Below are positions 34,167 to 42,894 of a DNA stretch of 64,000 nt, piece by piece. The translations under genes and the position numbers were made by a program. How positions within the stretch are numbered: position 1 is the first letter of the stretch; the number at the start of each line of letters is the position of its first letter. The DNA is from Steinernema hermaphroditum. Its lineage: Eukaryota > Nematoda > Chromadorea > Rhabditida > Steinernematidae. The DNA lies in contig CM059621.1 of the NCBI GenBank assembly GCA_030435675.1, positions 1,984,001-2,048,000 on the forward strand, given 5' to 3'. The notes beneath the pieces were generated by a model. It searched no databases, had not been told where the DNA came from, and was given only the letters and a program-made list of their open reading frames with translations.

Positions 34167-34594
34167 ATGAAGTACAACGTTCTTTTTGTGGTTCTGGTAC
34201 GTTTTTCAATTACTTCGCTTGGATAATGTTGATTTAGGCGTTGACGGTTGCAATCGGAACCGGCTTCGCTGAAGAATCGTCTGCGGTTATACCCAGTAAG
34301 TGCAGATGACAACGATAGTTTATAGAAAGTTCCTATTAGACTTCGGTCGAGACTCAGATTTTGATAAAGCTTAACAATTTTGGATAGGTTTGTTGTGATA
34401 AAGGGTACCAAGGGACTTTCCATTGCATAGAGTATCCCTGGTTTACAGTTTCGATTTCAGAGCAAAAGAAGATCATGCAACTGCGCCCTTATCGACTCTC
34501 AATGGACCAAACCGTTTACAAAGACAAAAACAGAGCTGCTTTGAGTTGTTTGTGTTGCCCCTGCGACTGCAATCCAGGCTGCTTGGCAAGGTAG
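34167..34594 (+). CDS. Small secreted cysteine-rich peptide precursor
   Basis: Three exons (34167-34196, 34238-34295, 34461-34594) join in frame to a 73-residue protein, too split to show as one ORF. Residues 1-21 form a signal peptide, residues 22-54 an acidic-then-basic spacer, and the last fifteen residues hold six cysteines (CLCCPCDCNPGC, positions 59, 61, 62, 64, 66 and 70). Signal, pro-region and compact Cys-rich end is the layout of secreted peptide precursors such as antimicrobial or signalling mini-proteins. The Cys pattern matches no family I can name. A metal-binding or disulphide role is possible. A TATA box lies at 34117. Confidence 0.72.
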
Positions 34595-34674
34595 TATAAA
34601 ACGATTAAAGATTCAGCACGATTTATGAGTGAGGACAAAATATAACATATGGTTGGTTCTCTTCTGTACTAGAA

Positions 34675-37600
34675 CTATGATGCAGTTCCGTGTCTACTGG
34701 AGGCAGCCAATCTGACAACAGAGACCGTAGTGTTCTTCTTTAAGCGTGTAATTTGCCAAATCTTTCTGCGGATTGATCCGTTGATTATTATTGTAGCCAC
34801 TGAGAATAGACCGCAGTCAAAAATCCATAGTCCCGACACGATAACTGACGAGAAGATTCCTGATGATAGCAGATTTGTGCCCCAAAAGAACCATAAAAGA
34901 TATGTAGATTCGTACAGGAATGATATAACTGCTATTATTAAGATGCGGAGTTCGGCCTTTGATGAAGATATCTTTCCATCACCTGCACGTCTCATCTAAA
35001 AGCAACGTTTTCCACCGGAGCTTCCCAAGAATGGCCTACCTTTATAAGTTTCACAAAGACTATAAAGTAAAGTGTCAACACAATGGTGAGAATGGAGAAA
35101 TCGAGAACCATCTCTAGTGTTAGGAAAGCTTGAGTTCCAGGCTGCTTGTCATAGAACCAGTCAAAATATCCATGACTTGAAAGGTAAGTGAATCCGTTGC
35201 CCGGGATCATCAAACCAACGAGATATAATAGAGCGATGATCCATGAAAAGGCAAGAAAGAAGTAGGAAATGAGTACATTATTTCTATCACCAACTATCAC
35301 GACAAAGGTTAAAGCTCGATCAATGGCTAGAGCAAGAGAAGCGCCAAGGTAGAGAAACCATCCGCTTTGGATCCACGCACCAGCAAAGCGTTCCAGATAG
35401 TAATCCAAGTTGTTGTTATGCATGGTCATGAGTCCACCAGTGAAATGTGAACATAGCTGCATCATGCATCCAGGAATCATGGTCTTTATAATACGATAAG
35501 TATTTGTATTGAATTCTTTGTACCGGAACAGAATCTAAAAGATGGACTTTATCAATTTGAGAGAATATGTGCGATTTAGCGCCTATTTTAGCATAGGGAA
35601 GTCGGCTCTATTAGGGAGAAGTGACCAAAATGGTATTTATCTTGACAAAACTGTATTTATCTTGACAAAACTGTATTCATCTTAACAAAACCGTATTTAT
35701 CTTGACAAAACCGACCAAAATTGACAAAACCGTATCTATCTTGACAAAACCGGCCAAAATTGACAAAATCGACCAAAATTGACAGAATGGTATTTAGATT
35801 GACAAAACCGTATTTATCTTGACAAAAGTATTTTTTAATTGACAAAACTGAATTTATCTTGACACAACCAATTTTCACTGACAAAATTATAAATCAGCCT
35901 CCATGTCTGGTTTTCTTCGATTTCTTCGGGGAACTCTTGGGCGACGGCGAGCGACTTCGTTCGCGAGTATTTTTCTTGTTTTTCGGGAAGCGTCCACGGC
36001 GATTATTAGCTGGGGCGGGTTGACTCGGTTGTAGTTGTCCACTGTGAGCCGCGGGAGATGTTTCGGAACTCTTCTTCTGGTTCTTTCGAGGACGGCCAGG
36101 TCCACGTCGCGGCGGGGACTGATCACGAGTCTGACTAGAGCTATCGGGTAACTGCGACAGGGGAGCGCTAGGTTCGTGGGGTTCGTCGCTACCTACTAAC
36201 TCGGAGGTTTGGTCATCAGCATAGTCATCAAAGTTTCGTTCCGTGTTAGAGGGAACCAGAAAATTCTCATCGTCGCTGTCTTCTTCAATTTCGAAATCGA
36301 AAGGATCAATTTGCGACTCAAACATTTCCCTCAATTAGGACGAAACGCTTCCATGTCTCCGTGAAGACTCCTTCAATACGAACCGGAGAATACTCGCCCA
36401 TAGTCATAAGGACGTAATGTGGCCAGGATAATGTATCTATTTCTTTTATACAGCGCATTCAAGGTCCGCCTGGTCAAGCCATCTATCAGGAAGTGCAAGC
36501 CAATTGACAAGAAGTGCAAGCCATTTGACAAGGAGTGCAAGCCATCTATCAGGAAGTGCAAGCCATTTGACAAGGAGTGCAAGCAATCAATTCTCGCGGG
36601 TTCCTTTTTAAGTACAAGGATCTGCTTTTGCAAAATGAAAGTGGAAGGAATCGCCTAACGATAAGAGATAAATTTGCAAAGTGTAAAGTCACCAAAAGCG
36701 AAAGAGTCTAAGTACATATGCCCTAAGTGCGGTTCGACCCCGATAACGCGCGCCGCCGACAGCAAAAAAAAATATAAAAGCGGTATCCTGTGTTCTCATT
36801 CTCAGATTCATCATGTGTCTTGTGTGTTCCTTGTTCCTCCCGATCGTCGTGGTCGACGTCACCGTCGACTCCAAAGTCGAGGCCGACACCGCCACTGATG
36901 TCGCCGCAGACATCAGTGGCGGAACGTACCGCCACGGGGGCACTCGCCATGGCGGGATGCGCCATGGAGGGGCCCGCCAAGGAGGTATGCGCCATGGGGG
37001 CATCCACGGCGGGCGCATCACGGGTGGCAACAACCACCTTAATCAGAACCTCTCCATCCCGGTAGTGGTCCACGTCCATGCCCCGCCTTCCACTTCTGGA
37101 AGGCGGGCGAGAAAGAAGGCCAGGCAAAGCTCCGAAGAGAGCTCCGAAGAAAGCTCGGATGAGCCCGAAGAGGAGCCCGACGAGGAGCCCGAAGGAGAGC
37201 CGGAAGAAGAACCCGAAGAGGATGACTATTGAACAGTTCCTTTTCTGTTTGTGATAAATTTGTTGATAAAAAACTTTGATCTTTGCAGTTAGCGGTTAAA
37301 GAACGTTTTGTCAGTGGAATTCTGTTTTGTCAGTGAAAATTGGTTTTGTCAAGATAAATTCAGTTTTGTCAATTAAAAAATACTTTTGTCAAGATAAATA
37401 CAGTTTTGTCAATCTAAATACCATTCTGTCAATTTTGGTCGGTTTTGTCAAGATAGATACGGTTTTGTCAATTTTGGTCGGTTTTGTCAAGATAAATACA
37501 GTTTTGTCAAGATAAATACAGTTTTGTCAAGATAAATACCATTTTGGTCGCTTCTCTCTAATAGAGCCGGGAAGTCCTGTGGGCGGCGAGACGAAAGTAA

Positions 37601-38485
37601 CATAAAGATGCTAAACGCAGAAAAGGTCTAGCAGGCTTTAGGATAGAAACACTAAGCCATGACGGCGGAGACATTAGCGCTCATAGATTTGACTGTAGTC
37701 AGGTCTAAACCAGCAAACGAAAGGAACGTTTTGGTGCTCCGGAGGTAAAGTGGAAGTGAATCAGTTGCTTTCATCCTGCCTATGCGGGTCAATGCGAACA
37801 TGTTTCACGCGTAACTCATAGCGGTGTGGTGTGATCTCCACGATTTTAGTAATCGGCTATTTGTAAACGGAGAACCGGCAGGTCCGTTGGCATGTGTGTT
37901 TTCAAGCTTATTCACAAGAAGCCATTTTGACGTTAGTGTCAGCTGACAAACAAAGAGGAAGCTCAAGAGGAAGCAGACTTAATTATACGATTCCGCAATG
38001 TAAATGAGTTGTTTTCAACGAATTGATGCGACACATGGCTGTCGTGAAGCGCGTGCATGTGGCGTCAAATTTACATGGAAATAACTGTCCACTAGTACAG
38101 CTCTGCAGACCAGACCCTGATGACTAACTGTTTTAGAAACAATTAAATTGAAGACACTTTGGAAGGCCGGAAAGCATGACTGTACTTGAATTAGTTATTA
38201 ATTAGCAGGAAGGTATTATGCTATATAGTGATTGATTGAACATATCAAATTTCCTGAAAGTCTCAACTACTTTTGTATATATCACATATTCAGCAATTTT
38301 TAATAACATAGTAGCAGATCCTTTTACATAATACTAATTGTATAATACTTATTTGGCAGTCAAAGGGAGTAACTTACAAACAAAACAACTGCATTGATGG
38401 TGAACAGGGTGGCAGCGAAGAAGCAATATCCGGCTCCAACTACGATATTGACCGTTGACACAACGCCATCATCTGACGGCATCAT
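34675..38485 (-). CDS. Srt-like 7TM chemoreceptor with transposon in intron 1
   Basis: Exons 38378-38485, 35040-35534 and 34675-34995 encode 307 residues. Exon 1 gives MMPSDDGVV... and TM1 (GAGYCFFAATLFTINAVVLF). Exon 2 continues ILFRYKEFNTNTYRIIKTM, then ALAIDRALTFVV after TM3 and a long TM4-TM5 stretch. Exon 3 begins MRRAGDGKISSSKAELRILI (TM6) and ends after TM7 with IIINGSIRRK. 'TYRI...' in TM2 and the 'iDR/LNR' position are Srt-like. Intron 1 is 2843 nt because a 1965-bp element lies in it; other introns in the window's receptors are ~45 nt. The splice signals flanking are intact (GTAAGT, TTTTAG), so the gene may still work. It is related to the broken receptor at 5637-7845. Confidence 0.78.
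35894..36325 (-). CDS. Transposon-borne AT-hook protein
   Basis: 143 residues from ATG 36325. The first ~50 residues are acidic (FEIEEDSDDENF), the middle is Ser/Pro/Gln-rich, and around residue 75 is RRGPGRPRKNQKK, a classic AT-hook (GRP core flanked by basic residues). A second basic tract (NNRRGRFPKNKKN) and a Ser/Lys-rich tail ending KKTRHGG follow. Predicted nuclear and DNA-binding through the minor groove of AT-rich DNA; the element's own ends are AT-rich, so they are a conceivable target (inference). A short ORF (36318-36407) overlaps its start in another frame. A TATA box is at 36443-36450. It is not similar to transposases I know. Confidence 0.55.
   Translation of the reverse strand: MFESQIDPFDFEIEEDSDDENFLVPSNTERNFDDYADDQTSELVGSDEPHEPSAPLSQLPDSSSQTRDQSPPRRGPGRPRKNQKKSSETSPAAHSGQLQPSQPAPANNRRGRFPKNKKNTRERSRSPSPKSSPKKSKKTRHGG
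36443..36450 (-). promoter_or_regulatory. TATA box, leftward gene of the transposon
   Basis: TATAAAAG on the minus strand, ~36 nt above an ATG at 36407 that opens the short ORF overlapping the AT-hook gene. Confidence 0.5.
36470..36595. repeat. 21-bp minisatellite inside the transposon
   Basis: Five to six imperfect copies of a unit like 'aagccatttgacaaggagtgc', lying upstream of the leftward gene's TATA box. Possible regulatory array; the minus-strand ORF over it (36373-36633) is a repeat by-product. Confidence 0.75.
36773..36780 (+). promoter_or_regulatory. TATA box, rightward gene of the transposon
   Basis: TATAAAAG 33 nt before the ATG at 36813, mirror-imaging the leftward TATA box. Confidence 0.55.
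36813..37232 (+). CDS. Transposon-borne RHGG-repeat acidic-tail protein
   Basis: 139 residues, single exon. Layout: a hydrophobic N-terminus (MCLVCSLFLPIVVVDV), an acidic/Ala stretch, then about five RHGG-type repeats (YRHGGTRHGGMRHGG...), a Val/His segment (IPVVVHVHAPP), a basic nuclear-localisation-like patch (GRRARKKAR) and an acidic Glu/Pro/Ser tail of ~40 residues ending EEDDY. RHGG also ends the neighbouring AT-hook protein. The N-terminus could be a signal peptide, but the basic and acidic parts argue for a nuclear protein; compartment unresolved. Own TATA box. No known family. Codon positions look coding (repeat arms vary mostly at third bases), but I cannot quantify this. Confidence 0.5.
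   Translation: MCLVCSLFLPIVVVDVTVDSKVEADTATDVAADISGGTYRHGGTRHGGMRHGGARQGGMRHGGIHGGRITGGNNHLNQNLSIPVVVHVHAPPSTSGRRARKKARQSSEESSEESSDEPEEEPDEEPEGEPEEEPEEDDY
37868..37900 (+). repeat. Dispersed ACCGACGGGTCCGTTGGT repeat, copy 3
   Basis: 'ggagaaccggcaggtccgtt' followed by ggcatgtgtg; the most diverged of three copies, with only a vestigial GT run. Confidence 0.6.
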
Positions 38486-38867
38486 CGCACGATGCGGTAA
38501 TAAACAGAACGGAACAATGAGTGTGGAATACAAATAATGAGTAGCTCTTTGCACAGGCCTATTAGGAACGCTTCACGAGCATTGTCTTGGAAACTATTTC
38601 CCACACCAGCTACTCAAAGACGTCAACATCACAAAACAGCGAAACTAAGAGCAAGAACCAACGGAATCGAAGGGGAATATATGAGTCAGAATAGAGTAAC
38701 TTAATATGCTTGGAATTCTGTTACGAATAAATTACTCTACCACCGTCTCAACGATTCCAATAATATGGAGCCACTTGAATTTGCGATCGTTGACACAAAA
38801 CAACTACTTATGAAACGATTGTTGATGCTCAAAGCAACTCGTTTTTTCACTATTGATCTTCACTTAC

Positions 38868-39110
38868 TCGCGTAAGCTTGGCTATTTGGATAGAACGAAT
38901 AATTGAAGAAAACACAAGTCTAATTTCATATTCTTTATTGCATATTTTCACGTTATACCAGGAAGTTAAACCCGGTCAAACAGAAGGTGATTTCTGACGA
39001 CATCACGATGATACCAAAAACCAGCATACGCTAGTCATGGTAGTAAGGTTAGTTCGACTATTAATCTTTACTTACCCATCTAAGCTTGGCTATTCGGATA
39101 GAACGAATAT
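38868..39110 (-). other. 3' exons of an unidentified membrane protein, plus decayed duplicate
   Basis: Exon 39076-39110 (IRSIRIAKLRW) splices to 38953-39030 (MLVFGIIVMSSEITFC...FNFLV, stop), with AATAAA ~20 nt later, so this is the end of a small membrane-protein gene whose 5' exons I cannot find. A second copy of the 35-nt exon lies at about 38868-38902 (IRSIQIAKLTR). It has a good donor, but its acceptor AG has become AA. The pair suggests tandem duplicates in decay. Confidence 0.4.
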
Positions 39111-39840
39111 CTGAAAAAAACCACAATATTGCGTGTGGCTTTTGTGGTTAGTGTCAGACCAGCTATTTTTGTCGTTGATTGAATATGTCGTTCTTTGATT
39201 GGCTGATTGGCATATGTCGTTTTTTGTCAGGCCATTTTAGCAAGTTGATTTTTGCCACCGATCTCACGCAGCAGCGCTGTTATGTGAGGTGATTGTTTTG
39301 AGTTCCCGTGGCATTGTCATTTCCTTTTGTTTCTCGCAATAATACCATGCAAAACTTTCACATGACATGTCCATCTCATTGTGAACTTTAGGTTTTGTGG
39401 CTTTGTTTCTGATGTTACTGCCTCCCTGACTTTCCATGAAGCAGATGAATCGAAACAATAATATTGGTGCATAAGCATCATTGCGTGTGATATGTTTTGA
39501 CTTTTGATCGCTGCTCCCACGCTTGCAGCGGCACTGTTCTGCCACCGCTTTGCACCTTTTGTGTAAATAAGATGCGACGGCGATCGATCTGGCCTCCCGC
39601 TGCCCGTCTGTCTGTGTAAACATTAATATTGATCGCTTTTTGTCTGCGCAATCAGAATATCGACTCTTTATATCGACGATTATCGACGATTTCGATTCTT
39701 ATATTGACCTTGCGATAGCGATCATGTGCGCTGTTCACTGCAAGGTCGTCGAGATAAAATCCGTTGAAAAGAGGTGTCTGTTGAAAATTTTCGCTCATTT
39801 TCAGAAGTGTCATTCACGATTTTTTTTTGTTTTACAGGAA
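39111..39840. other. Intergenic, no supported gene
   Basis: AT-rich; a poly-T plus TTTTACAG just before 39841 looks like a (trans-)splice acceptor for the aminotransferase gene. Confidence 0.4.
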
Positions 39841-41506
39841 ATGCTTACGTTTGGTGATGACATCATTCGCGAAGACCTTCGGAACACCGGCGATGCGTCG
39901 AATATTAAATTCAACAACCGAGTGGGTATTTCATCCAGTTTCTAAAAGCTCTAGTTATTACCCTATGTGCAATGACTTTAGCAGAGTAGTATATAAGAAA
40001 GAAAGGAAAAGAAAGGCGTCCATGGGGAATCGAACCTGAGTTCGATAGCCAGATTGAAAAAGAGGGGTTGTATTTGTCGGACTTAGAAGCACGATAACTT
40101 TCAAATACGTTTTCAGATAAGATCAATGATTGCTGAAGGAAGAACGATATACCACTTCGGTTTTGGTCAGCCGCCCTTCCCAGTGCCCCAGGCCATCGTT
40201 CAGGGCCTGCGTGACAATGCGGACAAATATGAGTATCTCTCTGTGCCCGGAATTTCTGCTCTTCGCGAGGAGATCCTCAAGTTCCACGAGCACTTTGGTG
40301 ACTTTGACCATTTCACAATCGACAGTCTCGTTCTGGCCCCCAGAGCTAAGCTCATACTATTCACGATTATGCAGTGCTTCAACGGAGAAATTCTCCTCGT
40401 CGCCCCTTCCTGGAATTCATATCAGCCCCAGGCCGAGCTGTCCCAGCGCGCCACAAAGGTCATAGTTACAAAGAGAGAGAATAACTACGTGCCAACTGCC
40501 GAGGACATTGAGGAGGCTCTTGCCAAAATGGACCCATCAAAGAGGAAGATACTGATCATCAACACTCCTAATAATCCGACAGGTCATGTTTTCACCGAAA
40601 ACGAACTGAAGGCTCTGGCCGATGTGTGTCGAAAGCATGAAATCGTTGTCATTTCCGACGAAATCTACGCGCGAGTGACGCTTCAGAACCATCACAGTCT
40701 TTCAAAGGTAACATTATCCGAACTGAGTGCCCACAACACGATTCCTTTCAGTATTATCCCGAAGGTACCATCGTCACAACCGGTTTCTCAAAATGGCCTT
40801 CAGTCGGAGGATGGCGTGTAAGTGCACATTCCACCTAAGAGTCCACATAACCTCATAATTTAGTTTGGATATGCATTGTTCCCGGCTAGTCTTCGTCACT
40901 TCCAGAAGGTCGTCTCAGGATCATGCAGTCAAACAATCACATGTGCTCCAACGCCTATGCAATACGGCTTCGCTCAAGCTCTCAAGAAGCTGGATGAACT
41001 TGAAAAGTTCTGCACGGATACATCGACGATTTTGGACATTTGTGGTCGGTTCAGCCATAGGCAAGTCTGCTATATTCTGCAGGCATTAAATCAGAATATT
41101 TTCGGCATTTGAAATCTGTCGGCGTCATTGGAAACGCCCCTGAAGGAGCCTATTATTGGATGCCTGACTTTGAAGTTGTCCGATCCGATTATATTCCGAA
41201 TTGCACGATCATGTGCGACCGTCTCTTGAGTGAAGCTAATGTAGCCGTAAGTTCGATATACCACAAGCACTGTTGTACTTCATACACTGTCAGTTGATGC
41301 CCTGTGGACCTCACTATCTTCGACCTGAAGATGAGTTTACCGTTCGTTTCTGTTTCATTAACTTCGATGGCCGGGAAGCCCTCAAAGCGATTGAGTCGTT
41401 CGACGGCGACGAAGACAAGTTTGTCCGACAGTACTGCACTCCACTTGCTGAGGGTGTTGACGCCCTTAAGAAGTGGGTCGTTGACAACATCCCTGCCAAG
41501 AAATGA
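39841..41506 (+). CDS. PLP-dependent class I/II aminotransferase
   Basis: Exons 39841-39921, 40117-40707, 40752-40817, 40864-41044, 41083-41246 and 41294-41506 give 431 residues, a normal size. Fold-type I marks: HFGFGQPPFPVP near residue 40, TPNNPTG near 177, SDEIYARV near 200, and the cofactor lysine Lys238 in TTGFSKWPSVGGWRFGYA. Near the C-terminus RFCFINF carries the substrate-carboxylate arginine. It transfers amino groups between amino and keto acids; substrate cannot be read from sequence. No mitochondrial targeting peptide is evident, so probably cytosolic. The ATG follows a TTTTACAG acceptor directly, so an upstream exon or SL trans-splicing is likely. AATAAA at ~41567. Confidence 0.88.
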
Positions 41507-41939
41507 AGATCACGGTTATGCGTTCGAAATTAGGATTCCATAATAACTTCACTTGCTAGCCTAAACAATAAACAAGTGCTGGAATACCACGGAACTTCTC
41601 CTTCTCGGGGTTTGCGGCACAGGGATGGCTTGTATCTGCTTTGCAAGGGACCCGATGGTGCGTACTCAGATCGTCGGTGACCCTAACTTCTGAACTTTTG
41701 TTGTTTACGCTCACCTTTTTTCTTTCAGCGCAATCTTTTACCTTGCTAGGCGCGTGGTATCACTCGAACTAACTCGTTTCCAAATTTCTTCTAGTAAACA
41801 TTAAATTTTCTTCCCTCTCAGACTTACACGCAGCGCATCTCCATTCAACAGAAAGTGGTTACATAAGTGTTTATCTAAAACACTTCAGCTTGCCATACAT
41901 ATAGGCTAGGGTGCACCTAGAGTAGGCACATCAAAACAC

Positions 41940-42313
41940 ATGGATGTAAAGATACCACTACTATTCTTTGTCGTTCTTATAAATCTAGTAATCTCTAGTA
42001 GTCCATCGAAGGAGATTAGCGAGATACCTCTGTAGGTGGTCCTTCGGAAATCATATTGTGTTCGGTCTTTAGGAAGAGATCAAAGCGATACTCGTACCAG
42101 AGATCCTGGAAAAGAAGCTATTACGAGAAATGTAGCTGGGGATACGACTGGAATGGCCGCTACAGTTCTCCACGATGCACAAAGTACTATCGTGACTACC
42201 CCTCTTACCACTCCTACCCCAGCCGATATGATCGCTATGACCGCTATGACCGATATTCTGTTCCTTACTACAGATATGTTTATGTTTACCCTTTCTTTCC
42301 ATGGCGTCAGTAA
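41940..42313 (+). CDS. Secreted tyrosine-rich peptide precursor
   Basis: Two exons (41940-42031, 42073-42313), 110 residues. Residues 1-21 are a signal peptide (LLFFVVLINLVIS). A short propeptide ends at LKRSKR, a good furin/prohormone-convertase site. The rest is Tyr/Arg/Ser/Pro-rich with two cysteines (KCSWGY, PRCTKYY) and a repeated RYDRYDRYDRY stretch. Secreted and probably processed. It might be a cuticle/eggshell cross-linking peptide (tyrosines) or an antimicrobial YGGWG-type peptide; neither is proven by sequence. Confidence 0.7.
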
Positions 42314-42894
42314 AGTAACTTTGTCATGATGAACTAATCTTAAGTTAGAGCAGGCCAGTTATCCAAGTTTACGATAGGCAATTTCACTTCCTAGAGTCTC
42401 GAGTCCGGGCGGGTAGTCGGCGTGAGGAGCGCAAAAGGGCCCTATTTATGGAGGAACTCTGGATGAACAGAAGCAAGTTGAGTGCCGTTTCTGAAAGTGT
42501 ATAAAATACGCTCCAAAAATACATGTTATACTATATACGCTCTATGCATGTTAGAAATGGACCGGTCAGAGGATTTCCCATTTACCTATCGATTAACAAC
42601 CTGTGTAAACCCGCTCACTTCTTAGTTTGGAGCGTCATTCATCTACGTCACAAATTGCATAACGACACTTTTCGAATTGCTGATGTAGCCAAGTACGCAG
42701 CAGTACATAGACATGAAAATCACTGACCTATGAGACTATCCAATCTCGTACGACGTCAATGGAGTAAGAACTAGATCGTTCTGCGCACCACAGTTCAGCA
42801 AAAACCGGCTCAAGACGCGAGCAACATAGTGATGTATATGATGTGGGAATGCATAAATACTCCCTCCTGTGTGAGGTATTCCGATACTCCCATC
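42314..42894. other. Intergenic, no supported gene
   Basis: Upstream region of the MO25 gene. In-frame ATGs from 42829 would extend its N-terminus by 22 residues with no similarity to the family, so they are left out. Confidence 0.4.

Larger units (their letters stand above)
35604..37568. mobile_element. DNA transposon with long TIRs and two cargo genes
   Basis: 1965 bp bounded by inverted repeats of roughly 250-285 bp (about 35604-35887 and 37319-37568). Both start GGCTCTATTAG and are built of short 'tgacaaaac' / 'tatttatct' modules. A perfect 8-bp duplication, gggaagtc, flanks it at 35596-35603 and 37569-37576. Removing the element and one copy restores a simple sequence. A GG tip with an 8-bp duplication is compatible with Merlin-type elements, less so with hAT or P (CA tips). 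No transposase is visible, so it is non-autonomous. Inside are two TATA-equipped divergent ORFs and a 21-bp minisatellite. Located in intron 1 of a chemoreceptor gene. Confidence 0.88.

Noticed and set aside
35640..35880. Regular 'tgacaaaac' repeats resembling a CRISPR array
   Set aside because: Repeats and spacers are irregular, lie in both inverted ends of a transposon, and this is a eukaryotic genome.
36373..36633. Minus-strand ORF with GLHFLIDGLHSLSN repeats inside the transposon
   Set aside because: Spans the 21-bp minisatellite and the leftward TATA box; promoter DNA rather than protein.
36790..37065. Second plus-strand ORF overlapping the RHGG gene
   Set aside because: Shifted frame over the same repeats; lacks the basic and acidic domains and ends within the gene.
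40017..40045. tRNA-like T-arm (ggttcgattcccca on the minus strand)
   Set aside because: No matching acceptor stem, D-arm or anticodon arm within ~90 nt; lies in an aminotransferase intron, perhaps a tRNA-derived scrap.
41045..41082. Reading through the fourth aminotransferase intron
   Set aside because: Continues to a stop and breaks the link to the conserved C-terminal domain; the 38-nt intron with GTCGGT donor restores it.
42829..42894. N-terminal extension of the MO25 gene
   Set aside because: Extra 22 residues have no counterpart in the family; ATG 42895 gives the expected length.
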